NCBI GenBank assembly: GCA_045603485.1
Contig: JAZUMF010000017.1
Coordinates: forward strand, 1 to 46,630
Source: RGIG5952 sp045603485
GTDB lineage: Bacteria; Verrucomicrobiota; Kiritimatiellia; RFP12; JAAYLN01
DNA: 46,630 nucleotides
Direction of reading: 5' to 3'
Shown in pieces: positions 13,824 through 21,890 of the stretch. The notes under the pieces are model-generated. The model saw only the letters and a list, made by a program, of their open reading frames with translations. It searched no databases and was not told the DNA's origin. Position 1 is the first letter of the stretch. Every line of letters starts with the position of its first letter. A program made the translations under genes and the position numbers.

Positions 13824-15901
13824 AAGATAAATGCCCAAAAATCACAACGCACAACATCCTGGTTGCAGCACTGCTCTGTACCGCGACACTCTTGCATGCC
13901 GACGAAAAAGCGGAACATATCCTAGACAGATCGTCGGCAACGCTCGCGGCGACCTTGGCACTCGGCAAGCTCAGCCAAACAATAGCCCAAGCCCCGGCTG
14001 ACGACAATCTGCTCTACTCAAAGATGACATCGTCACCGGCAGACTATACCGACCCTGTAAAGGCGGAAGAACTCCTAAAACCCATCTTTGCAAAGGAGAT
14101 ATCCGACGGCTTTGCAAACGATGCGGTGCAAATGCTCACGCGCCTAGCAGACGGTAAAGACACGGCAGAACTCTTCGGCACGGAATTCATAACAGGTGCC
14201 ACCAATGCCCCGCAGGAACTCATAGAAAACCTCGTCTCCAAAAATTACAAGGCGACCTTTCAAAAGGCGCGCAGACGCGCCTGCAAAGAGCAAGCCGCAA
14301 GACTTGCGGCCAAAGTTTCACCAACCGAAATCGAAGTTGACACCCTTTCAAAAGAACGGCTCACGGATCTAATGGCAACAAGAGTTGCTCAAACCCAAAA
14401 CGAACCCGTCTTTCAGGAAAACATCAAATACATTGGCGATGCCATCGTAAAACCGATGCTTGAAGAGGCCTACAACCAACGCGGCACACAAAAAGCTCTG
14501 GCGCGCACCTGCTCCGTAAGCGGCATTGCTCCATCGACAATCGCAACAAACATCCTCAAACACCTCTCGGCGACGATACAGGCAAAAAAGGAAAGCGCAA
14601 AAGAAGGAGAAACCGTCTATAACATATTCCCCTCGGTAAAAGCAGAAGCCGTCCCACAGGCCGCCGAAGAAAAAACTGTAAAAATGCTCAATCAGAAATT
14701 GGCTGAAACAGCAGTTCCTCTTGACATCAACGCCCTGGCAAAAGAGATTTCGTCAAATCCCCAAAAGCACCACACCCTCAACGATTCGCGAAAAGCCTTC
14801 CAGCAAGGCCTTTCGGCAAAAATGACGGAAATCGCACTGCAGACAATCCTATCGCAGACACAGCCAAATGAAAAATCCGAGGTTCAAGCCTTTGGCAAAA
14901 GCCATTTTGAAAGCGCCGAAGTATCAAAAAAATTAAATCAGCGCATAGCAAAAGAACTTGACATTACACTCGCCCCATTAAGAAATGCCTTTGCGGAACT
15001 GCAATTCAAAGAAAACTTCCCGACATTAAACGACAAACGATGGTATCCCGACCAGCCACTCGTCGACCATGTGGTTGAAAGCAACGATTTCAGAAAAATC
15101 CTCAAAAAATGGCACAAAATCGACGGTCTCAAAGAATTTGCCAATGTCGGGCAAAACAAACCGCTCCTTGAAGAAACCATAAAATTGCTCGATATCGCAA
15201 TAGTAAACAGCTTTGAACCAGGTGCGGCGGCATTACATAGCCAACACACCATTGTAAAAGAGCTCCTAAATGAGATAAAAGTGCAATTTCAGAAAGAAAA
15301 CAGCAAGCCCGATCTCAACAGAATCATTGAGCTCTATACAAAAAGCGTCATCAGAAAATGGGACGAAAGCAAAGACAAAACACTCCCGGAAGAAATTCTT
15401 GAAGCGCGAATATACGACAACCTCTTCCCCAGTACACAACGGCTCATAGCCTTAATGGCAAAAACAATACTCGACTCCCTTAACGAGCCCATACCCGAAG
15501 AAGAGGAAAAACCGAAGCCACCTGAAAACACGCCGCAACCCCCGCCTGAAGAACTCAAAGAAATCGAGATGAACTGCCGTCTGGTATTCTCGAGAGCTCA
15601 CGAAGAAATAGAAATTGAAGTCTTCATAGACGGCAAAAAAACGGCAAGACACACCTGCCCCTACGCCCCGACAAGCTACCGCAAAAAAATGTCTGACTTC
15701 ACAGGCAAAGCCGCACATTCCGTATCCGAAATAGTCCAAGAGGCTACCAAAAACAACCGCGTCGCCCTCAAAATAATGCTTGATGTCCAAGACCCGCTGG
15801 TTTATTACAGCGCAGTTTCCGATGTCTCATGGATACTGAAAACCGCGATTGAAGCGCTTGGCGAGTACATAACAAAGTACGAAGTCACCGAAAACAGATA
15901 A
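13820..15901 (+). CDS. Large exported helical protein of the channel set, function unknown
   Basis: 693 residues. Residues 1-27 look like a signal peptide (hydrophobic NILVAALLCTATLL, cut after HA). Residues about 30-555 are almost entirely helical and rich in Lys, Glu and Ala, without a recognised domain. A Pro/Glu linker follows (about 558-582, EEEEKPKPPENTPQPPPEE). The last 111 residues form a mixed alpha/beta domain, CRLVFSRAHEEIEIEVFIDG... VALKIMLDVQDPLVYYSAV SDVSWILK. The end of this domain weakly recalls the periplasmic ExbD/TolR fold (D-x-x-V-x-Y-x-x-V-x-x-V); that is speculative. Its start overlaps the preceding stop (ATGA), so it is very likely part of one complex with the two membrane proteins. 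Confidence 0.65.
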   Translation: MKDKCPKITTHNILVAALLCTATLLHADEKAEHILDRSSATLAATLALGKLSQTIAQAPADDNLLYSKMTSSPADYTDPVKAEELLKPIFAKEISDGFANDAVQMLTRLADGKDTAELFGTEFITGATNAPQELIENLVSKNYKATFQKARRRACKEQAARLAAKVSPTEIEVDTLSKERLTDLMATRVAQTQNEPVFQENIKYIGDAIVKPMLEEAYNQRGTQKALARTCSVSGIAPSTIATNILKHLSATIQAKKESAKEGETVYNIFPSVKAEAVPQAAEEKTVKMLNQKLAETAVPLDINALAKEISSNPQKHHTLNDSRKAFQQGLSAKMTEIALQTILSQTQPNEKSEVQAFGKSHFESAEVSKKLNQRIAKELDITLAPLRNAFAELQFKENFPTLNDKRWYPDQPLVDHVVESNDFRKILKKWHKIDGLKEFANVGQNKPLLEETIKLLDIAIVNSFEPGAAALHSQHTIVKELLNEIKVQFQKENSKPDLNRIIELYTKSVIRKWDESKDKTLPEEILEARIYDNLFPSTQRLIALMAKTILDSLNEPIPEEEEKPKPPENTPQPPPEELKEIEMNCRLVFSRAHEEIEIEVFIDGKKTARHTCPYAPTSYRKKMSDFTGKAAHSVSEIVQEATKNNRVALKIMLDVQDPLVYYSAVSDVSWILKTAIEALGEYITKYEVTENR

Positions 15902-15906
15902 AGACT

Positions 15907-17133
15907 ATGCAAGATCAGCCAAATAGAAATCTTCTCCTTAGGCTATTCATAGAGTTCTTCAAAATCGCACTCTTCGTTGTCGGCGGAGGCTATGCGATAA
16001 TCGTAGTCGCCGATGATGTATTCGGGAAAAAACTCAAGTGGCTCAAAGAAGGAGAGCTCCTTGAAAACCTCCCCATATTCCAAATGATACCGGGCCTCAT
16101 CGCAGGCAATACAGCCATCTATGTAGGGCTCAAAATCGCGGGCAGAACAGGTGCGGCAATAGCTCTGCTGGCTGTAGCGCTGCCATCTCTGATAATCATC
16201 TCCCTCGTAGCCTACGGCTACAATCAGCTTCCCCTGAACCACCCAATTGTCGACAGCGTCTTTCTGGGACTTCGCAGTTCGCTTACAGGAGTGGTATTAG
16301 GAGCAATCATAACAGGCTGGAAAAAATCAGTCAAAGGATACTATGGATACATAGCCGTCACATCAGCGGCAATTCTGCTGACGGTCTTCAAAGTCGGCAC
16401 AGTTCCGGTGCTGCTATCAGCAATGGCGGCAGGGATACTCCTAGAACATCTCGGGTATGGCGCAAAGGCCGGAGACGAACAAAATGCCGGCATAGCCCTA
16501 AAGCCGCTCTCGGCGGCAAAGAAAGCAACACTGCTAATCTCATCCGTCATAGCCGCAACGCTACTCACAATCTTATTTGGTTCCCTCCCTTGGATATTCG
16601 CCAAATTCGGAATACTGTGCTTCGGAGGAGGCTTTGTACTCGTTCCAATCTATATGGAAGAATTCGTAGGTGAAGCCGCCCCCCTCCTCCAACTGAAAGC
16701 CGAAGAATTCAGTAACCTGATGGCGATAACCCAGATAACCCCAGGGCCGGTAGCAGTCAATGCAGCGACCTTCTTTGGATACAAATTCGCCAATATTCCA
16801 GGAGCAATGGTAGCAACGGCAAGTCTCCTTCTGCCCAGCTACATCCTACTCACAGCCGCACTCACAGGTCTAAATACCTGGAAAAACAACAAAACGGTCA
16901 AAGGACTCCTTCGCGGAGTTAAACCTGCCACCAGTGCGCTAATGATAACAGCAGCAATCTCCTTTGCAGGAATGTCAATCTGGACACTCAACCAAGATAA
17001 GCTCCCGACGATAAATCCAACGGCAATAGCTCTTGCCGTCTTTGCGGCGGTAGCCTTTTTGAAGAAAAAACTCTCCGTAATGGCGATTATCTTCATATCA
17101 GCCATCGTTGGGGCAATTTACGGCCTATGCTAA
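15907..17133 (+). CDS. Chromate transporter family protein (ChrA-like)
   Basis: 408 residues with two homologous halves, as in the long CHR family. The first half begins LFIEFFKIALFVVGGGYAIIV and contains FQMIPGLIAGNTAIYVGLKIAG; the second has FAKFGILCFGGGFVLVPIYMEEF and MAITQITPGPVAVNAATFFGY. The G-G-G-(Y/F)-x-(I/L)-(V/L) and P-G-(P/L) motifs are the family marks. About ten to twelve membrane spans are expected. Known members export chromate or related oxyanions, but many have no tested substrate. It starts five bases after the exported helical protein and is the last gene of the run, so a functional link with the channel set is possible but not shown. Confidence 0.88.
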   Translation: MQDQPNRNLLLRLFIEFFKIALFVVGGGYAIIVVADDVFGKKLKWLKEGELLENLPIFQMIPGLIAGNTAIYVGLKIAGRTGAAIALLAVALPSLIIISLVAYGYNQLPLNHPIVDSVFLGLRSSLTGVVLGAIITGWKKSVKGYYGYIAVTSAAILLTVFKVGTVPVLLSAMAAGILLEHLGYGAKAGDEQNAGIALKPLSAAKKATLLISSVIAATLLTILFGSLPWIFAKFGILCFGGGFVLVPIYMEEFVGEAAPLLQLKAEEFSNLMAITQITPGPVAVNAATFFGYKFANIPGAMVATASLLLPSYILLTAALTGLNTWKNNKTVKGLLRGVKPATSALMITAAISFAGMSIWTLNQDKLPTINPTAIALAVFAAVAFLKKKLSVMAIIFISAIVGAIYGLC

Positions 17134-17181
17134 CTCCAAAAGAAGAATGGACAATTTTGGAGTTCATCTCTCATTGTTTTT
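17132..17181 (+). terminator. Terminator after the chrA-like gene
   Basis: Perfect 10-bp stem AACTCCAAAA (17132-17141) / TTTTGGAGTT (17155-17164) beginning inside the TAA stop, followed after CATCTCTCATTG by TTTTT. The stem is AT-rich, so it may be a weak terminator. Confidence 0.45.
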
Positions 17182-17200
17182 AATGGGACAGTCCTTTTTA
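17181..17200 (+). repeat. GGGGACAG short motif, copy 3
   Basis: TAATGGGACAGTCCTTTTTA, upstream of the ppdK promoter. The 5' half is AATGGG instead of AAGGGG. Confidence 0.6.
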
Positions 17201-17216
17201 TTTTTCAATTAAAAAT

Positions 17217-17245
17217 TTGACAATAGTTTTTATAAAGGGTAAATT
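17217..17245 (+). promoter_or_regulatory. ppdK promoter
   Basis: Consensus TTGACA (17217-17222), 17-base spacer, TAAATT (17240-17245). Spacer and -10 region closely resemble the promoter at 20477-20505 (ATAAAGNGTAAA shared). The leader to ATG 17395 is about 140 bases. Confidence 0.6.
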
Positions 17246-17263
17246 GTTAATGTTAGATTACAT

Positions 17264-17333
17264 AAAAGACCTTCTCTGAATGCGTGTTCTAGGTCTTTTA
17301 GACTTGATTCAAGGCCTTACCCGCGCTTTTGAA
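17264..17333 (+). promoter_or_regulatory. Structured leader of ppdK
   Basis: A perfect 9-bp hairpin AAAAGACCT (17264-17272) / AGGTCTTTT (17291-17299), then a smaller one, GCTTTT-GAAGG-AAAAGC, near 17315-17332. The T-run is part of the first stem. I do not recognise a riboswitch class. It could be a transcript-stability or attenuation element. Confidence 0.4.
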
Positions 17334-17394
17334 GGAAAAGCCGAACTGATTTTGTTGGAATTGTTGCAATTTAGACAAAAAGTGGGAGTTTACG

Positions 17395-20049
17395 ATGAAT
17401 AATGAGACTAAAAAATATGTATACTTTTTCGGTGCCGACCAGACCGAAGGAAATTCCGACATGCGGGAACTGCTTGGCGGTAAAGGCGCCAACCTTGCTG
17501 AGATGGCCGGTCTAGGACTTCCCGTACCGCAAGGCTTTACAATCACTACCGAAGCTTGTACCAGATACTATGATGACGGCAAGGTCATCAGCGACGATAT
17601 TATGGCTCAGGTAATGGAGTATATCGACAAACTTGAGAAATCTGCAGGAAAGAAATTTGGCGATGTAAAGAATCCGCTTTTGGTCTCTGTGCGCTCAGGA
17701 GCACGCGCCTCCATGCCGGGCATGATGGACACGATTTTGAATTTAGGTCTTAATGAAGATGTCGTCGAATCCCTTGCCACCCAAACCAAGAATCCGCGCT
17801 GGGCATGGGACTGCTATCGTCGTTTTATCCAGATGTTTTCCGATGTCGTCATGGAGGTAGGTAAGAAGTATTTTGAAAAGCTTATCGATGAAATGAAATC
17901 CCGGAAGGGTGTTCAGCTCGATGTAGATTTAACGGCTGACGACCTCAAAGAGCTCGCAATTCAGTTCAAGTCTGAATACAAAAAGGCTATTGGAAAGGAT
18001 TTTCCAAGTGATGCCAAGGTGCAGCTTATCGAGGCCATTAAGGCAGTCTTCCGCAGTTGGGATAACCCGCGCGCCAATATTTACCGCCGCGATAATGACA
18101 TCCCTTACAGCTGGGGTACCGCGGTCAATGTCCAAATGATGGCATTCGGCAACCTAAACAACGAATCGGGAACTGGAGTTGCCTTCACACGCGACCCCGC
18201 GACAGGCGAGCGCAAGCTTATGGGCGAATTTCTGATGAATGCCCAAGGTGAAGATGTTGTTGCAGGCGTTCGCACTCCGATGCCAATCGAAAAAATGGCT
18301 GAAGTCTTGCCAGATGTTTTCAAACAGTTCCAATCCATCTGTGAAACTCTTGAAAAGCATTATCGCGATATGCAAGATATGGAGTTTACAATCGAAAATA
18401 AAAAACTCTATATGCTCCAGACTCGCAATGGTAAGCGCACAGCAAAGGCTGCCCTGAAAATCGCCTGTGACCTCGTCGATGAGGGTATGAGAACCGAGGA
18501 AGAGGCGGTTCTAATGATAGATCCCCGTAATCTGGACACCCTTTTGCATCCGCAATTTGACATGGTCGCCCTAAAGAAAGCCAAGCCCATAGGTCACGGT
18601 CTTGCGGCCTCTCCAGGAGCCGCATGCGGCAAGATAGTCTTTACCGCCGCAGACGCCAAGGCCTGGAAGGAATGCGGCGACAAGGTAATTCTTGTAAGGC
18701 TTGAAACATCGCCCGAAGATATTGAAGGCATGAAGGCCGCAGAGGGCATCCTGACAGTTAGAGGCGGCATGACATCACACGCCGCCGTCGTGGCGCGCGG
18801 TATGGGCGAATGCTGCGTATCAGGTTGCCAAGACATTGTAATGGACGAAGAAAACAAGAGATTCGTCCTTGCCGGTAAAGTCTTCAAAGAAGGCGATTGG
18901 CTGTCGATCGACGGTTCGACAGGCAATATCTATGACGGCGTTATTCCAACCGTGGGAGCAACTATTGTTGGTGAATTCGGGCGCATAATGATGTGGGCGG
19001 ACAAATTCCGCAAGCTTCAAATCCGTACAAATGCCGACACTCCCAGAGACGCCAGGAACGCCCGCGAACTTGGTGCCGAAGGCATAGGCTTGTGCCGAAC
19101 AGAGCATATGTTCTTCTCGCAAAGCCGCATTACTGCATTCCGCGAGATGATTTGCTCTGACACGGTTGAAGAACGCCGCCTCGCTCTTGCCAAGATACTC
19201 CCATATCAGCAGGACGACTTCGAGCAACTCTTCGAAGCGCTCGACGGGCAACCTGTTACAATCAGATTTATCGATCCTCCACTACACGAATTCGTCCCCC
19301 ACACCGAGGATGAGATTGCACTCTTGGCAAAGACAATGCACAAGCCAATAAGTCACATCAAAGAGGTAATCGACTCACTCCACGAGTTCAACCCGATGAT
19401 GGGCCATCGCGGATGCCGCCTCTGCATCACCTACCCTGAAATCGCCGTAATGCAGACAAAGGCGGTCATTAGAGCGGCAATCAATGTACAAAAACGCCAC
19501 AAGGGGTGGAATGTCAAGCCTGAAATCATGATTCCGCTCACGGGCGATGTCAAAGAATTCAAATTTGTAAAGGACATTGTCGTCCATGTTGCAAATGATG
19601 AGATTCAAGCGGCTGAGATTAAGTTAAACTACGAGGTCGGCACAATGATTGAAGTTCCACGCGCCGCCCTTTGCGCTGCAGAAATCGCCGAGGAAGCTGA
19701 GTTCTTCTGTTTTGGAACCAACGATCTTACGCAAATGACCTTTGGATTTTCACGCGATGACGCGGCCAAGTTCCTCAACGCCTACTACAATCAGAAAATC
19801 TACGAAAACGATCCATTCGCCAAGCTTGACCAAAATGGAGTCGGCAAGCTTATGGAGATGGCTGTTGTAAACGGCAAGTCCACCAGAGCAAAGCTTCACT
19901 GCGGTATCTGCGGCGAACATGGCGGAGACCCGTCATCTGTTGAGTTTTGCCATAAGCTCGGCCTCGATTATATAAGCTGCTCGCCATATCGAGTACCCAT
20001 TGCCCGACTTGCAGCCGCACAGGCTGCCATCAAGGACGGCAGGAATTAA
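17395..20049 (+). CDS. ppdK: Pyruvate, phosphate dikinase
   Basis: 884 residues, full length. Interconverts pyruvate + ATP + Pi and PEP + AMP + PPi; in anaerobes it often runs in glycolytic or gluconeogenic balance with PPi. The N-terminal ATP-grasp part has GGKGANLAEMAGLGLPVPQG and VRSGARASMPGMMDTILNLG. The swivelling phosphohistidine domain has GGMTSHAAVVARGMG with the catalytic His. The PEP/pyruvate barrel has GAEGIGLCRTEHMFF, and the C-terminal signature is HCGICGEHGGDP followed by GLDYISCSPYRVPIARLAAAQ. ATG 17395 follows GGGAG by 6 bases. It is a single gene with its own promoter and a long leader. Confidence 0.97.
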   Translation: MNNETKKYVYFFGADQTEGNSDMRELLGGKGANLAEMAGLGLPVPQGFTITTEACTRYYDDGKVISDDIMAQVMEYIDKLEKSAGKKFGDVKNPLLVSVRSGARASMPGMMDTILNLGLNEDVVESLATQTKNPRWAWDCYRRFIQMFSDVVMEVGKKYFEKLIDEMKSRKGVQLDVDLTADDLKELAIQFKSEYKKAIGKDFPSDAKVQLIEAIKAVFRSWDNPRANIYRRDNDIPYSWGTAVNVQMMAFGNLNNESGTGVAFTRDPATGERKLMGEFLMNAQGEDVVAGVRTPMPIEKMAEVLPDVFKQFQSICETLEKHYRDMQDMEFTIENKKLYMLQTRNGKRTAKAALKIACDLVDEGMRTEEEAVLMIDPRNLDTLLHPQFDMVALKKAKPIGHGLAASPGAACGKIVFTAADAKAWKECGDKVILVRLETSPEDIEGMKAAEGILTVRGGMTSHAAVVARGMGECCVSGCQDIVMDEENKRFVLAGKVFKEGDWLSIDGSTGNIYDGVIPTVGATIVGEFGRIMMWADKFRKLQIRTNADTPRDARNARELGAEGIGLCRTEHMFFSQSRITAFREMICSDTVEERRLALAKILPYQQDDFEQLFEALDGQPVTIRFIDPPLHEFVPHTEDEIALLAKTMHKPISHIKEVIDSLHEFNPMMGHRGCRLCITYPEIAVMQTKAVIRAAINVQKRHKGWNVKPEIMIPLTGDVKEFKFVKDIVVHVANDEIQAAEIKLNYEVGTMIEVPRAALCAAEIAEEAEFFCFGTNDLTQMTFGFSRDDAAKFLNAYYNQKIYENDPFAKLDQNGVGKLMEMAVVNGKSTRAKLHCGICGEHGGDPSSVEFCHKLGLDYISCSPYRVPIARLAAAQAAIKDGRN

Positions 20050-20322
20050 GTTCTGATTACCTGCTGTTTGCCACATTCCTTGTGACAAGCGAAGATGCGA
20101 AAGCGTATTTGTACACCATGAGCAATAAACGCAAAGTTCACAAATGGAAAGACATTCGGGTAAACCTAAATTCGGCAATGTAGGCTAATAATCACCATTT
20201 GAGACAATAGCTTTGAGTCAGGCAAGTGTTTAATTGCCCGTCCACACAAGATTCCTAGAAGTCTTATGTCTTAAGCCCGAAGTCTCACAAGTCTAATGTC
20301 TCGCGTCTAATGTCAATTTTGA
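20050..20322. other. Intergenic region after ppdK
   Basis: No gene is supported. The right part (about 20255-20315) is low-complexity DNA built on GTCTAATGTCT/GTCTTATGTCT/GTCTCAC variants. A 21-codon frame near 20119 (MSNKRKVHKWKDIRVNLNSAM) has no ribosome-binding site. No clear terminator for ppdK was found. Confidence 0.5.
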
Positions 20323-20436
20323 TACTGGGAGAAGAGGAGATTGGGAGTTGGTGAGTTTCTCCGCGTGAAAAACTGTCAAACTCGCAAACTGTCAAACTGC
20401 TCCTACTTGCAAACTTTGCTTAAGCTATGGGAACTT
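20323..20436 (+). repeat. Interspersed intergenic repeat, copy B
   Basis: Second copy of the approximately 120-bp element seen at 1-121 and inverted at 33674-33794. It has TTCTCCGCGTG where copy A has TTCGCCGTGTG, and GCTATGGGAACTT at its right end. It runs directly into a GGGGACAG motif. Confidence 0.8.
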
Positions 20437-20455
20437 TTAAGGGGACAGCCCTTCT
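20435..20455 (+). repeat. GGGGACAG short motif, copy 4
   Basis: TTTTAAGGGGACAGCCCTTC, followed by TCGATTTC as in copy 6 (33931). It abuts interspersed repeat copy B. Confidence 0.65.
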
Positions 20456-20476
20456 CGATTTCGCCCTCGTATCTAC

Positions 20477-20505
20477 TTGCCATTTTTTTTAATAAAGCGT
20501 AAAAT
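20477..20505 (+). promoter_or_regulatory. Promoter of the LRR-like secreted protein gene
   Basis: TTGCCA (20477-20482), 17-base spacer containing AATAAAGCG, TAAAAT (20500-20505). Nearly a twin of the ppdK promoter. Confidence 0.55.
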
Positions 20506-20626
20506 ATTGATGTTGTACTTGGTTGCAAATGAACCTTATCTTTTTAGGTAAACTGAATTCGCAACCAAATTCAAAACTCTCATAATCGGCACCTTCAGGA
20601 AAGAATCAAAACTGAGATAAGAAGTT

Positions 20627-21850
20627 ATGGCTAAATTCATTTTAACTTTGGCTACCGTCTTTATGGCAACCATTCTCATTGCCAATAGCGAAAAGAATAT
20701 TTGGGAATATTCAACAACATCCAGTGGGATTATCTCAAAAGACGGCTGGCAGCTAGCCGTCACTTGGACAGACAGCAAACCCGGCAACCTTACCTTAAGA
20801 AGAAAGGATTCAAACTCCAGCATGTTTGTCGCCACTCCGGCTGATGGCGACGGAATACTTGACTTAAGGGATCTTATACTTAGATACAATGGCGTTGAAC
20901 ACCCGATTACGAATGTAACATTTACGCAGACAATATTTCGCAGTAATGACCCCGTTGTCACATTCTATGCATCGCATGTTGTGCTAATTCAACTTAACAC
21001 ATTCATAGAAAATAATGTCCTCAAAAACATAATTCTGGAAAAGTCATCTCCTGTAATAACTTCAGGTTGGATTCGATATCAAAATGGCACGAAAAAAATT
21101 GAAAAGATATCGATTACTCCGGGACCTAAATCATTGCCTTATCAGGCTTATTACAATATGCCATATTTAAACTGTGATATATCCGGATTAGTTTCAAAAG
21201 ATTGCACTAAATTAGAGAATATGTGCCTTGCAGACAATGGGAAGCTTACTGGTAAATTAGTCCTTACAAATCTCACTTCTATTGCTGGTCAAGTATTTTT
21301 CAACCAATCTATTCTTTCAAGTATAAAGGATCTTGAAATTCATAGTTCCAATCTAACCACAATACATCTTCGAGGTCTTACACAAGTAACAAATCTCGTT
21401 TTGCACATTCCAAACCTTTCACAATTGGAATCCAACTCAATTTTTAATCATTATGCACTACAGTCCTTAACTATAAATTCAACAAATGCTTTCAATGATA
21501 ACGGAAGCGGTATTAATAACTCTCTTGCAACATTAAAACAAATCACATTTGGCGGAAAGAAGCCACCAAATGCTACTTTGAAAAAGATGCTTAACAAGGC
21601 TGCATACATCAATGTCAGCGGTAACTATGCCACCACCAAGCCTATGACATTTTATGCCTCAAGACAAGATAGGTGGGGATGGTCAACAGCTTCCGATGTT
21701 ATGCCGTTGACCGACGCCGAGCTCGCTATCGCCCCTAAGGGCACCTTTGGTGTATGGTGCTCCGACAGCTCGGCTACGAAGCGCATTGCTTGGGTCATAC
21801 ATAAGCACTCGGTCTTTGATCCAAAGCCAACCCTCTTCTTAATCCGATAA
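20627..21850 (+). CDS. Secreted protein with irregular leucine-rich (BspA-like) segments
   Basis: 407 residues. A hydrophobic N-terminus (FILTLATVFMATILIANS) looks like a signal peptide. Residues about 75-330 contain irregular LRR-like strands: LVLTNLTSIAGQVFFNQSIL, DLEIHSSNLTTIHLRGLTQV, NLVLHIPNLSQLESNSIF and LQSLTINSTNAFNDNG. This recalls the LRR_5/BspA style of surface proteins that gut bacteria carry in many copies. The C-terminal part (YASRQDRWGWSTASDVMPL... GTFGVWCSDSSATKRIAWV) has Trp and Cys and is not recognised. The A+T content seems higher than in its neighbours, which together with flanking repeats could mean acquisition. Host or polysaccharide contact is only a guess. Confidence 0.6.
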   Translation: MAKFILTLATVFMATILIANSEKNIWEYSTTSSGIISKDGWQLAVTWTDSKPGNLTLRRKDSNSSMFVATPADGDGILDLRDLILRYNGVEHPITNVTFTQTIFRSNDPVVTFYASHVVLIQLNTFIENNVLKNIILEKSSPVITSGWIRYQNGTKKIEKISITPGPKSLPYQAYYNMPYLNCDISGLVSKDCTKLENMCLADNGKLTGKLVLTNLTSIAGQVFFNQSILSSIKDLEIHSSNLTTIHLRGLTQVTNLVLHIPNLSQLESNSIFNHYALQSLTINSTNAFNDNGSGINNSLATLKQITFGGKKPPNATLKKMLNKAAYINVSGNYATTKPMTFYASRQDRWGWSTASDVMPLTDAELAIAPKGTFGVWCSDSSATKRIAWVIHKHSVFDPKPTLFLIR

Positions 21851-21890
21851 GAATCACGAAACTTTACTTAGCACCGAGAAAACGAAAATT

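Noticed and set aside
20119..20184. 21-codon frame after ppdK
   Set aside because: No ribosome-binding site, no recognisable protein and located in repetitive intergenic DNA.
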